From the NCBI RefSeq assembly GCF_042656585.1, contig NZ_JBHSPG010000004.1: a stretch of DNA of 64,000 nucleotides; one strand, 5' to 3'. Source of the stretch: Thalassorhabdus alkalitolerans (lineage in GTDB: Bacteria > Bacillota > Bacilli > Bacillales > Marinococcaceae). The position numbers and the translations under genes are program-made. Within the stretch, counting starts at the first letter, position 1, and every line of letters starts with the position of its first letter. Of this stretch, positions 14,598 through 22,803 are shown one piece after another. The notes beneath the pieces are model-generated. The model was not told the origin of the DNA and did not search any database. It saw nothing but the letters and a program-made list of their open reading frames with translations.

Positions 14598-15851
14598 TTA
14601 ACAAGATTTATCATTTGGCTTAGGTACTTTCAGACCGAACCATGGCATGATCCAAAGGGCTGTATAAGTACCCAGAAGGGCCATAACAGCCCATACCCAT
14701 CCGTGCACACTAAACGAAGCAATGCCGCTGAAGTATGCACCAATGTTACATCCAAATGCCAGTCTTGCTCCGTACCCCATTAACAGACCGCCGATTAAAG
14801 AAGCAAGAGCTGTTTTAAATGGAATTTTCTTAAGAGCGAATAGTCCTCCGGCAGCTGAGGCAATAAAAGCCCCGGTTACGAGACCGAAATTCATGACGCT
14901 TGTCGAGTCAAGAAAAACAGACTGTGTAAGCTGCTCTTCCATACCGTCTCTAGACCAGTAATACCAGGATGCGACATCAATTCCCATGCCCTGGGAGATT
15001 TGGGATCCCCAAAGAGCGAAGGCAGACGTGATTCCCCAAGGGCTTCCACGGGTCAAAAGAGTAATGGCATTTAGAACAGCAAGGACGACAGCTGCAATGA
15101 GAATAGGCCAGGCCCCTCTAAAGATTCTCTTCCAGCCGTTCTCCGTTGGCAATTCAGCCATACGGGGCGGTTTTCTTTTTTTAGCGATATAAAAAGTAAG
15201 CCATATAATGAAAGCAAACGCTGCAATTTGGACAGCCCAGGCACCAAGGAACCCTAGGCCCGTACTTTCTGCCAATGAAATAGCAGGCAATGAAGGCATA
15301 TCATTTAACCAAAAGTCAAAATGCCATGCACCGATTACAGAACCGGCGATAAACCCAGCTAATGTAATAAAAATGGATGATCTTCCGCCACCTGCGGAAT
15401 ATAAAGTTCCAGAGGCTCAGCCGCCGCCAAGCTGCATGCCAAGGCCAAAAATAAAGGCGCCAAAGATAACACTGACCCCGACCGGCGATACTAAACCAGA
15501 AACATCATCACCAAAAAAGCTCAGATTAAAAGCCAATATAGGAGCAAATAGGGTTGAGGCAACAGCCAGCATGACCATATGAGCTCTTATGGCTTCCCCG
15601 TTTCCTACGGCAAGGAACCTCCGAAAAGCGGATGTAAACCCGAACCTTGAATGAAAAAGAGTATAGCCTAGTAATAATCCTATCCATAATAAGAGAGCCA
15701 TCTGCCCGTCTGCAATTTGTAAGGTAATAAAAGTCAAAATAATAGCAGTGAGAATCCCGCCGACAGTGAGTAAAGTCTGTGGGGGAGGGAGCAACTGTGC
15801 TGACTTATTGATAGAAAGGGTGACAGGCTTATTTTTTGTTTCTGCTTCCAT
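14598..15851 (-). CDS. YeeE/YedE (TsuA-type) sulfur/selenium transporter with in-frame UGA, candidate selenoprotein
   Basis: Read through one UGA this is a single 417-codon gene. The ATG at 15851 has GAGGTGGAAG upstream and the stop lies before a strong terminator. About 9-10 membrane helices are predicted, as in TsuA thiosulfate channels and the proposed selenium transporter YedE. The UGA (15417-15419, codon 145) lies in GMQLGGG-UGA-ASGTLYSAGGG, where homologues have GGC(A/S)SGTLY with a functional Cys. The second-half conserved Cys is intact (GARLAFGCNIGAYFSGI, residue 368). Both sides remain in frame with normal codon use, and the only downstream Met (15299) lies past a conserved helix. 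A SECIS-like hairpin follows the UGA. No tusA/TsuB partner is adjacent. The alternative is a nonsense-mutated pseudogene; sel genes are not in the window. Confidence 0.8.
15383..15399 (-). promoter_or_regulatory. SECIS-like hairpin after the UGA
   Basis: On the minus strand TTCCGC-AGGTG-GCGGAA is a perfect 6 bp stem with a 5-base loop. The loop starts 23 bases after the UGA and has G in its second position. Bacterial SECIS elements generally have a 16-37 base distance, a small loop and G in the first two loop positions, so it fits. It lies inside the coding sequence, as bacterial SECIS elements do. Confidence 0.55.
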
Positions 15852-16097
15852 AACACTTCCACCTCTCTTCTTGTTGCATTTAGTAATCTTAGCGGCATAG
15901 TCAGGTTTAGTCAACTCCATATAAAATACACATACTAATTAAAATACTTTGACTGCTAAGTAGAGAGGAAAAGAAAAGGGGTTGTCAGAAAGAACAGCCA
16001 CATTTAAAATGTGAAAGCAGTTCTGTTACTCATACAGATTGTATCAAAAAGCCTGGCACTAAAAAAAGACAGAAAGAGAGCGGGAGAGTATTGGAAA

Positions 16098-16685
16098 ATG
16101 ATTACGATCGATAAAGACAATAAGCAGATAACTGCCGCAGCCTGCGTTCGATGTCCGGATCCATTTTTTCAAAGAGGTGAGGACGTTTTAGAAAAGGTTG
16201 GATGCTGCAGCTACAGCCCAGTTTTCACTTTATTCGAGATTAAGAAAATGGCGGATAGGGATAAAAACTTCTTTTACGAGACGATATATAAACATCCTGA
16301 GGCTATTGTTTCTTCTTATTCAATAAAAATAGAGGCTGAAGTGAATCCTGCTTTTGAAAAGGTTAATACTTCTTCCATGTTGCCAATGGAGAAAGAGGAC
16401 ACTAAGCTTAGTTACTCAACGTGTCAATTTTTTGTATCAAATCAAGGATGCGGCCTTCCGTCTGGTTACAAAACAAGTGTTTGCCGTTCATTTATTTGCT
16501 GTACAGTAGAAGAGAGCCTTTCAAAGGAAAGAAAAGAGGAAATGAATGACTGGATTTTTTATATTCAGGAAGAAGTCAAAGCCTTTAATCGGTCCCATGA
16601 ACAAAAGTTAAAAAGTAAAGGGTGGACGCTGCAGGAACAGCCAAGTATGGTTGTGGACTATTTAAAAAGTCTGCCTGACATGTAA
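16098..16685 (+). CDS. Cys-rich protein, possible metal-binding (YkgJ-like) protein
   Basis: 195 residues from the ATG at 16098 (GGGAGAG at 16083-16089). Cysteines cluster as CVRCPDPFF, VGCCSYSP, STCQFF and GCGLPSGYKTSVCRSFICC, about ten in all. This is reminiscent of the YkgJ-type zinc/iron-chelating Cys-cluster proteins, but I cannot assign it firmly. It has no signal peptide, so a cytoplasmic metal or Fe-S site is likely. It is divergent from the YeeE/YedE gene and shares its 250 bp promoter region. It is followed by an unusual pair of competing hairpins. Confidence 0.7.
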   Translation: MITIDKDNKQITAAACVRCPDPFFQRGEDVLEKVGCCSYSPVFTLFEIKKMADRDKNFFYETIYKHPEAIVSSYSIKIEAEVNPAFEKVNTSSMLPMEKEDTKLSYSTCQFFVSNQGCGLPSGYKTSVCRSFICCTVEESLSKERKEEMNDWIFYIQEEVKAFNRSHEQKLKSKGWTLQEQPSMVVDYLKSLPDM

Positions 16686-16735
16686 AACAAGGAGCAGGAT
16701 CACTCCTGCTCCTTGTTCACTTACAGGAGTGATCC
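16686..16735 (+). other. Two mutually exclusive hairpins
   Basis: Hairpin A: AACAAGGAGCAGGA (16686-16699) with TCCTGCTCCTTGTT (16704-16717), a perfect 14 bp stem with a 4-base loop. Hairpin B: GGATCACTCCTG (16697-16708) with CAGGAGTGATCC (16724-16735), a perfect 12 bp stem. They share bases and cannot coexist. Neither has a T tract. Confidence 0.65.
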
Positions 16736-16854
16736 GGGAGAGTCTGACGAAGCATGGTGTTTCTTTCTAATAATGGAAGAGGGAGAATAGCTCGCAATGA
16801 TTATCTTCAGGAAGGTGCTGAAGTCAAAAAAAGAGAGGGAGCTCCCTTTCTTCT

Positions 16855-16895
16855 AAAAAAGCATTTTCCTGATTCCTTTCAGGAAAATGCTTTTC
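16855..16895 (-). terminator. Terminator of the HAD hydrolase gene (bidirectional)
   Basis: AAAAGCATTTTCCTG pairs with CAGGAAAATGCTTTT. The minus strand reads into T6. It can also stop transcription from the Cys-rich gene. Confidence 0.9.
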
Positions 16896-17693
16896 TTAGT
16901 TTTTATTCCATTTTTTCAGGACTTCGGGAATTTCTTTTAAACTTTTTACTTCCTCAGTAAAGGGGATGTCTGGTTGAGGTTCCTTGTTTTCTCGGTTAAT
17001 CCAGATATTTTTCATATTTATTTTATTAGAGCCCTTAATATCTGTGTTAAGGTTGTCTCCAATCATTACAGCTTCATCCTTTGTCAAGTTTAAAAGAGAC
17101 AAGGAATGTTCGAAAATGCTCGCATCAGGTTTTCCTCTTCCATATGCTCCAGAGACCAGAATATAGTCAAAATAAGGAACAAGTTCAGGTGTCATTTCAA
17201 GCTTTTCATTCTGCAAGGTAGGAGAGCCGTTAGTCAAGAGGAGCATGCGATAGTCTTTTTGAAGTTCTGCTAACAATTCAAAGGTGTCATCATATACAAA
17301 GGGCAACTGTCTTCTGTGATGAGGGAACCGTTCAGCAAGGTATGCTCCGAAAACAGGATCGTCCACTCCTGCTTGCTTCAAGCCTCTTGTCCACGCCTCT
17401 TTTCGATAATCTGGAGCCATTTTGCTCATTTTTCTAAACCCAATATCGGTTTTGTCTGTAAAGTCACCCCATAACCCCTCAAAAGGGTTAATTCCTATCA
17501 TTTTAGTGAAAGGGAAGGTTTCATAAGAGCTGTAGAGGGTGCTTGCCTCTTCTCTTACCTTTTCCTCCAATAATAGTGGGTCAATTCCTTTTTCTTTTTG
17601 TGCTTCCTTGCATGTTTCCCGGAAAGCTTCCTGGACACTTTTCTTATCCCAAAGAAGCGTGTCATCTAAGTCAAAAATTACACCTTTAATCAT
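16896..17693 (-). CDS. HAD-superfamily hydrolase (HAD-IA)
   Basis: 265 residues from the ATG at 17693, with CAGGAGTG upstream; a longer start at 17714 lies before the SD. It has motif I DLDDTLLW (nucleophile Asp of DxDxT), motif II LLLTNGSP, motif III Lys and motif IV VMIGDNLNTDIKGSNK. A cap domain lies between residues 20 and 120. It is similar to the YjjG/YfnB branch of nucleotidase-like and sugar-phosphate phosphatases. The substrate is unknown. It is monocistronic. Confidence 0.85.
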   Translation of the reverse strand: MIKGVIFDLDDTLLWDKKSVQEAFRETCKEAQKEKGIDPLLLEEKVREEASTLYSSYETFPFTKMIGINPFEGLWGDFTDKTDIGFRKMSKMAPDYRKEAWTRGLKQAGVDDPVFGAYLAERFPHHRRQLPFVYDDTFELLAELQKDYRMLLLTNGSPTLQNEKLEMTPELVPYFDYILVSGAYGRGKPDASIFEHSLSLLNLTKDEAVMIGDNLNTDIKGSNKINMKNIWINRENKEPQPDIPFTEEVKSLKEIPEVLKKWNKN

Positions 17694-18290
17694 AATGAAA
17701 GTCACTCCTGGCATTGGTATGTATGCCTTTTTATTTTAGCACATTTAAAGCAGGCTGCAGGATAAGATAAATAAACGGAAAATTTGATAAATTTAGAATA
17801 GTTAAGCTTTAAAAATGATACCGAAAAAATTAAAAATTTTTGCGAGAGTGCCTGAAAAATCATGTTTTTTATTGTACAATAGATTTATAGCTTTCACATA
17901 TTAGACACAAATTGACGACTTGTTACAATCTGTATTTATATCATAGGCATGATGATTCGTTTTTTCTCAAAGTCCTTACTGAATTCTCAGCAAAGAAATG
18001 CGACAAAACACGGGATATTTTTGAGAATGCGTTTACATCATGTTAAAATTAATTGGTGAAAGCGTTCTCCCCAAATGGGGGGTGCTTTATCCATAAATTA
18101 ACATTTGTTTATAGAAGTACTTCTCGCATTAGTCCAATGACTCAGGAGGAGTGGTTAGAAAAAAGAGTTTTAAGGAATTAAGGGCAATGGAAGACCATCC
18201 CTACATAAGAATCTTTCATTCAGAATAATAAGTTTTACTGTCACCCATGTTCAAAATTTTTCATCACTTAGTAGTTGGAGGTTTGTTCAG
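17694..18290. other. Long regulatory region upstream of odhA
   Basis: About 600 bases without a supported gene. It contains AT-rich promoter-like segments (for example TTGACG at 17912 with an AT-rich stretch about 17 bases downstream), two cre-like sequences (18022-18037 and 18057-18070) and a CCCC/GGGG hairpin at 18068-18083. A 14-codon ORF after ATG near 18136 (MTQEEWLEKRVLRN) has no SD ahead of it. Confidence 0.45.
18057..18070 (+). promoter_or_regulatory. Putative catabolite-responsive element (cre) before odhA
   Basis: TGAAAGCGTTCTCC agrees with the CcpA cre consensus (TGWAANCGNTNWCA) except at the last base. A second weaker match, TGAGAATGCGTTTACA, lies at 18022-18037. Carbon repression of a TCA-cycle gene is plausible. 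Confidence 0.4.
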
Positions 18291-21140
18291 ATGAGCAGAA
18301 AAGCAACCAAGCAGGGGGAACCATGGGAAGGGTTTTACGGTCCTAACCTTGGGTACGTATGGGATCTTTACGAACAATATCAGGAAGATCCAAGTTCCAT
18401 AGATCCTGATATGAAAGACTGGTTTGATCAATTTGGTCCGCCTTCCAGTGACGTAAAGATAGTTAACGGACATGCACCTGCACAGCAAGAAGGAGAAACA
18501 GCTGCTAGCGTACATAAAGTAGCAGCCGCCGTTAAGCTAGCTGAAAATATCAGAGTTCATGGTCACTTGTCTGCGGATATTAATCCGCTTAAAGAGCCGG
18601 GAGACGATAATCCTTTTTTAAACCCCAAGGAATATGGATTAACTGAGGAAGATCTTGAAAGACTTCCAGCAGATATCATTTGTCCTGATGCTCCGTCCCA
18701 TGTGACTAATGGCCTTGAGGCGATCAGCCATCTAAAGGACTCTTATACAAAAACAATCGCCTTTGAATTTGACCACGTTCATGATGTAGAAGAGCACCAG
18801 TGGCTAAATAAGATGGTTGAATCAGGTGAAATTTATAAAACGTTATCTGATGAGAAAAGAAAATCACTTTTCACCAGTTTACGTGAAGTAGAAAGCTTTG
18901 AGCAATTTTTGCATAAAACCTTTGTCGGTCAAAAGAGGTTTTCTATAGAAGGTGTCGATACCTTAGTTCCCATCGTTGATGAATATGTACATGATTCAGC
19001 CCGCGGAGGAGCGGAAGATGTCATGATCGGAATGGCGCACCGGGGCCGCCTGAGTGTTCTTGCTCACGTGCTTGGTAAGCCATATGACATGATCTTCTCT
19101 GAGTTTCAGCATTCTCCTAACAAAGAGCTTGTTCCATCAGAGGGATCCACCGGAATTAACTATGGGTGGACTGGAGATGTGAAATATCACTTAGGTGCTG
19201 AGAAATCTATTCAGCAGGAGTCTTATGAAACAAGAATCACTCTTGCAAATAACCCGAGTCACTTGGAATTCGTAAACCCGGTAGTAGAAGGGTTTGCCCG
19301 TGCAGCACAGGATGACCGGTCTGCGCCGGGTTTCCCGAGACAAGATGCCTCTAAGTCAACAGCGATCATTATACATGGGGATGCTGCCTTCCCAGGAGAG
19401 GGCATCGTAGCCGAAACGTTAAACCTAAGCCGGCTTAAAGGATATCAAACTGGCGGAACACTCCACATTATTGCTAACAATCAGCTTGGATTTACTACAG
19501 AGTCTCATGATTCCCGTTCTACGATGTATTCAAGTGACTTGGCAAAGGGCTATGAAATCCCTGTTGTTCATGTAAATGCTGATGATCCGGAAGCATGTAT
19601 TGCAGCGGTGCAGCTTGCTTATGAATATAGGAAAAGATTCCAAAAGGATTTTCTCATTGACTTGATCGGCTACCGTCGTTTTGGTCATAACGAAATGGAC
19701 GAGCCTGCTGCGACACAGCCTCATCTTTACGAGAAAATCAGAAAGCATAAGACTGCCAGTGAATATTATGCTGACCGTTTAATTCAAGATGGACTGATCA
19801 CTAAGGAAGAAGCTGAACAAATCAAGGAAGATATGATGGCGAACCTGCAGGAAAAATATGACAAGGTATCTGGTAATAAATCAGATGAACCAGTCCCAGT
19901 TGAAATACCCGAGGAGGTAGAGTCAAGACTTCCAACTATAGAAACAGGGGTAGAGACAGATCAACTTCGTCATATCAATAAAGAATTAATCACGTGGCCA
20001 GAAGGTTTCTCGGTCTTTCCTAAATTAGAAAAGATTCTTAAACGCCGGGAAAAAGCATTTGAAGAAGGTGGAAAGATTGATTGGGCGCACGCTGAAACGT
20101 TGGCTTATGCCTCTATTATTACTGATGGAACCCCAGTCAGGCTGACTGGTCAGGATTCCCAGCGCGGAACATTTGCTCACCGACACATCGTGCTCCATGA
20201 CTATAAAAATGGGGATATTTATTCTCCTCTTCATACATTATCTAACGCGAAAGCATCCTTTGCGGTCCATAACAGCCCGCTTTCTGAAGGGTCCGTAGTA
20301 GGTTTTGAATATGGATACAATGTTCATTCACCAGAAACGCTTGTTTTATGGGAAGCGCAATTTGGAGATTTCGCAAACGCTGCTCAGGTCCTGTTTGATC
20401 AGTTTATCTCTGCAGGCCGGGCAAAATGGGGCCAGAAGTCTGGTATGGTTATGCTTCTGCCGCATGGTTATGAAGGACAGGGCCCTGAACACTCCAGCGC
20501 TCGCCCAGAACGCTTTTTGACACTAGCAGCTGAAAACAACTGGAATGTCTGCTACCTGTCCAGCTCTGCTCAGTATTTCCACTTATTAAGAAGGCAGGCT
20601 GCTATTTTGGAAAAAGAGGAAGTAAGACCATTAGTACTTTTAACACCTAAGAGCTTATTGCGTAACCCAAATGTTGCTTCTTCTGCAGATCAGTTTACCC
20701 AAGGTCATTTTAAGCCGATTTTGGAAGAACCGAAAACTGGACAGGATGCAGAAAAGGTTGAACGTTTGATCTTCTGTACTGGAAAAATGGCAATTGATTT
20801 GCATGAAACGATAAATGATGATATGGATACAAGCTGGCTTCATATTGTAAGAGTAGAAGAAATCTATCCTTTCCCTGAGGAAGAGATTCAAGAAGTGATC
20901 TCACGTTATAATAATGTAAAAGAAGTGGTATGGGTACAAGAAGAACCTTCCAATATGGGAGCGTGGACTTATATCCAGCCGTTACTGCGCCAGGTGGCAC
21001 CAGAGGGGGCAGATGTAAGCTACATCGGACGAAGAAGACGTTCCAGCCCATCTGAAGGTGATCCGAAAGTTCATAAAAAAGAACAGTCCCGCATTATCAA
21101 TGAAGCACTGAACCAGAAATCAGAAGGAGGCCCTAAATAA
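18291..21140 (+). CDS. odhA: 2-oxoglutarate dehydrogenase E1 component
   Basis: 949 residues, typical of Bacillus OdhA. It decarboxylates 2-oxoglutarate with thiamine diphosphate and passes the succinyl group to OdhB in the TCA-cycle complex. The N-terminus YVWDLYEQYQEDPSSIDPDM is the E1 N-terminal segment. The catalytic core follows with MAHRGRLSVLAHVLGKPY, IHGDAAFPGEG (ThDP/Mg site), FGHNEMDEPA and, in the C-terminal transketolase-like part, LLPHGYEGQGPEHSSARPER. GGAGG lies at 18276-18280. It overlaps odhB by one base, so the two are coupled. Its cofactor links it to the riboswitch-controlled thiC gene in this window. Confidence 0.97.
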   Translation: MSRKATKQGEPWEGFYGPNLGYVWDLYEQYQEDPSSIDPDMKDWFDQFGPPSSDVKIVNGHAPAQQEGETAASVHKVAAAVKLAENIRVHGHLSADINPLKEPGDDNPFLNPKEYGLTEEDLERLPADIICPDAPSHVTNGLEAISHLKDSYTKTIAFEFDHVHDVEEHQWLNKMVESGEIYKTLSDEKRKSLFTSLREVESFEQFLHKTFVGQKRFSIEGVDTLVPIVDEYVHDSARGGAEDVMIGMAHRGRLSVLAHVLGKPYDMIFSEFQHSPNKELVPSEGSTGINYGWTGDVKYHLGAEKSIQQESYETRITLANNPSHLEFVNPVVEGFARAAQDDRSAPGFPRQDASKSTAIIIHGDAAFPGEGIVAETLNLSRLKGYQTGGTLHIIANNQLGFTTESHDSRSTMYSSDLAKGYEIPVVHVNADDPEACIAAVQLAYEYRKRFQKDFLIDLIGYRRFGHNEMDEPAATQPHLYEKIRKHKTASEYYADRLIQDGLITKEEAEQIKEDMMANLQEKYDKVSGNKSDEPVPVEIPEEVESRLPTIETGVETDQLRHINKELITWPEGFSVFPKLEKILKRREKAFEEGGKIDWAHAETLAYASIITDGTPVRLTGQDSQRGTFAHRHIVLHDYKNGDIYSPLHTLSNAKASFAVHNSPLSEGSVVGFEYGYNVHSPETLVLWEAQFGDFANAAQVLFDQFISAGRAKWGQKSGMVMLLPHGYEGQGPEHSSARPERFLTLAAENNWNVCYLSSSAQYFHLLRRQAAILEKEEVRPLVLLTPKSLLRNPNVASSADQFTQGHFKPILEEPKTGQDAEKVERLIFCTGKMAIDLHETINDDMDTSWLHIVRVEEIYPFPEEEIQEVISRYNNVKEVVWVQEEPSNMGAWTYIQPLLRQVAPEGADVSYIGRRRRSSPSEGDPKVHKKEQSRIINEALNQKSEGGPK

Positions 21141-22399
21141 TGGCTGAAATCAAAGTACCAGAACTCGCTGAATCGATTACAGAAGGAACGATTGCAGAAT
21201 GGCTGAAGCAGCCGGGTGATCAAGTGGAAAAAGGTGAAAACATCGCTGAACTCGAAACAGATAAAGTTAACGTAGAAATTACTTCTGAAGAGTCCGGTAT
21301 CATTCAGGAGCTCGTAAAAGAGCCTGGAGATACAGTTCAGGTTGGGGATGTCATTGCAATTGTAGGGGAGTCTGCTGGCGGTGCAAGCAAAGAAAAGAAA
21401 GAAGCACCAAAGCAAGAATCAGTTAAAGAGGATGCGAAGCAGGAATCTCCAGCTCAGGAGGAGACAGAAGAGGTTCCAGCTTCTGAACGTCCTGTCGCTT
21501 CACCGGCTGCTCGTAAGCTGGCACGGGAAAAAGGAATCGATATCAGCCAGGTGCCAACGCGTGATCCACTAGGCCGTGTCCGTAAAGAAGATGTGGACTC
21601 CTATGAGGCAAACAAAGGATCCGAGCAAAAGCAATCACAGCCTTCAGCACCTAAAAAAGAAGCTGCTCCTGCAGCAAATAAAGATGAATTCAACGGTAAG
21701 CCAGTGGTAAGGGAAAAAATGTCCCGCAGACGCCAAACCATTGCGAACCGTTTAGTAGATGTACAGCAAACGTCTGCCATGCTGACTACTTTCAATGAAG
21801 TTGATCTTTCTGCGGTTATGGATTTGCGGAAAAGAAGAAAAGATGCATTCCTTGACCAGCATGATGTAAAGCTTGGTTTTATGTCATTCTTCACGAAAGC
21901 AGTGGTAGCTGCCTTGAAGCAGTTCCCATACCTTAATGCGGAAATACAAGATAAAGAGATCGTGAAAAAAGAGTTCTATGATATTGGCATGGCTGTATCT
22001 ACTGACGACGGACTCGTCGTTCCTGTTGTCCGTGATGCTGACAGATTGAGTTTTGCCGGAATCGAGCAGGAAATACTCAATTTGTCTAAAAAAGCCCGTG
22101 ATAACAAGCTGGCCCTGTCGGATCTTCAAGGTGGAAGCTTTACCATCACAAATGGTGGTGTCTTTGGTTCCCTGCTTTCCACACCGATCCTGAATGGACC
22201 ACAAGTTGGTATCCTTGGGATGCATACGATCCAATGGCGCCCAGTGGCTATTGATAAAGAAAAAATGGAAAATCGCCCAATGATGTATATTGCCCTGTCC
22301 TATGACCATCGTATCGTTGATGGTAAAGAAGCTGTAGGTTTCCTTGTAAAAGTAAAAGAACTTTTAGAAGACCCTGAAACTCTCCTTCTTGAAGGATAA
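21140..22399 (+). CDS. odhB: Dihydrolipoyllysine succinyltransferase (E2 of 2-oxoglutarate dehydrogenase)
   Basis: 419 residues; the ATG overlaps the odhA stop and follows AGAAGGAGG. An N-terminal lipoyl domain (residues 1-77) has the lipoylated Lys42 in ETDKVNVEI. An acidic/Gln-rich linker follows, then a peripheral E1/E3-binding domain (SPAARKLAREKGIDISQVP, about residues 119-155), a second linker and the catalytic domain, with the active-site SYDHRIVDGKEA. It transfers the succinyl group to CoA. E3 is not encoded here, as in B. subtilis where PdhD is shared. Confidence 0.97.
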   Translation: MAEIKVPELAESITEGTIAEWLKQPGDQVEKGENIAELETDKVNVEITSEESGIIQELVKEPGDTVQVGDVIAIVGESAGGASKEKKEAPKQESVKEDAKQESPAQEETEEVPASERPVASPAARKLAREKGIDISQVPTRDPLGRVRKEDVDSYEANKGSEQKQSQPSAPKKEAAPAANKDEFNGKPVVREKMSRRRQTIANRLVDVQQTSAMLTTFNEVDLSAVMDLRKRRKDAFLDQHDVKLGFMSFFTKAVVAALKQFPYLNAEIQDKEIVKKEFYDIGMAVSTDDGLVVPVVRDADRLSFAGIEQEILNLSKKARDNKLALSDLQGGSFTITNGGVFGSLLSTPILNGPQVGILGMHTIQWRPVAIDKEKMENRPMMYIALSYDHRIVDGKEAVGFLVKVKELLEDPETLLLEG

Positions 22400-22427
22400 G
22401 GACATCATCAGTCTATAAAACTTTGTA

Positions 22428-22463
22428 AAAAGAATCCCCTGTACATTCGGGGGATTCTTTTTT
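22428..22463 (+). terminator. Terminator after odhAB
   Basis: AAAAGAATCCCC pairs with GGGGATTCTTTT, with extra T residues following. Confidence 0.9.
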
Positions 22464-22469
22464 CGTACT

Positions 22470-22643
22470 CTACTCTCTTCTGTTATCTCCTAATCGAGGA
22501 TCTTCATCGTAGCTTAGGGTTATGACTCTCGTTGACTCCCCATTTTTAATCTCTTCCTCTGTAGCTCTTTCACTGAGTTCTTCATCGTCATCTATCCCAT
22601 TCGCAATTGTTGGTTCTTCTCCTTGTCTGCCCTTTTCTTTCAT
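22470..22643 (-). CDS. Small acidic protein, unknown
   Basis: 57 residues on the minus strand; ATG at 22643 with AAGGAAGGCGG upstream. The product is very hydrophilic and acidic (KEKGRQGEEPTIANGIDDDE, then RATEEEIKNGESTRVITLSY). The good SD, consistent composition and snug position between odhB and the divergent ablB support a real gene. No family is recognised; small acidic proteins of this kind are often sporulation-associated. Confidence 0.6.
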   Translation of the reverse strand: MKEKGRQGEEPTIANGIDDDEELSERATEEEIKNGESTRVITLSYDEDPRLGDNRRE

Positions 22644-22803
22644 TTGAATTCCGCCTTCCTTATTTAAAATTTACACCTATGATTATGGTGTGCAATTTTC
22701 CAGAAAATAAACCGGTGATCAATGGTGTTTTCGTGGGTGGTAAGGGCTTCTTTTTCTACATATATTGGTTGAAGAAAGAAATTTGGACAGAAAGGAGCAT
22801 CTA

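Noticed and set aside
14598..15299. Separate 233-residue YeeE/YedE gene starting at the Met at 15299
   Set aside because: The Met lies beyond conserved helices of the family and has no SD; the sequence between 15300 and 15416 stays in the family frame, so the two halves are one gene.
16754..16960. 68-codon plus-strand ORF after the Cys-rich gene
   Set aside because: It runs through a perfect terminator hairpin and into the HAD gene on the other strand; no SD.
18136..18180. 14-codon ORF (MTQEEWLEKRVLRN) upstream of odhA
   Set aside because: No SD ahead of its ATG and no evidence of conservation; the purine-rich GGAGGAG lies inside it.
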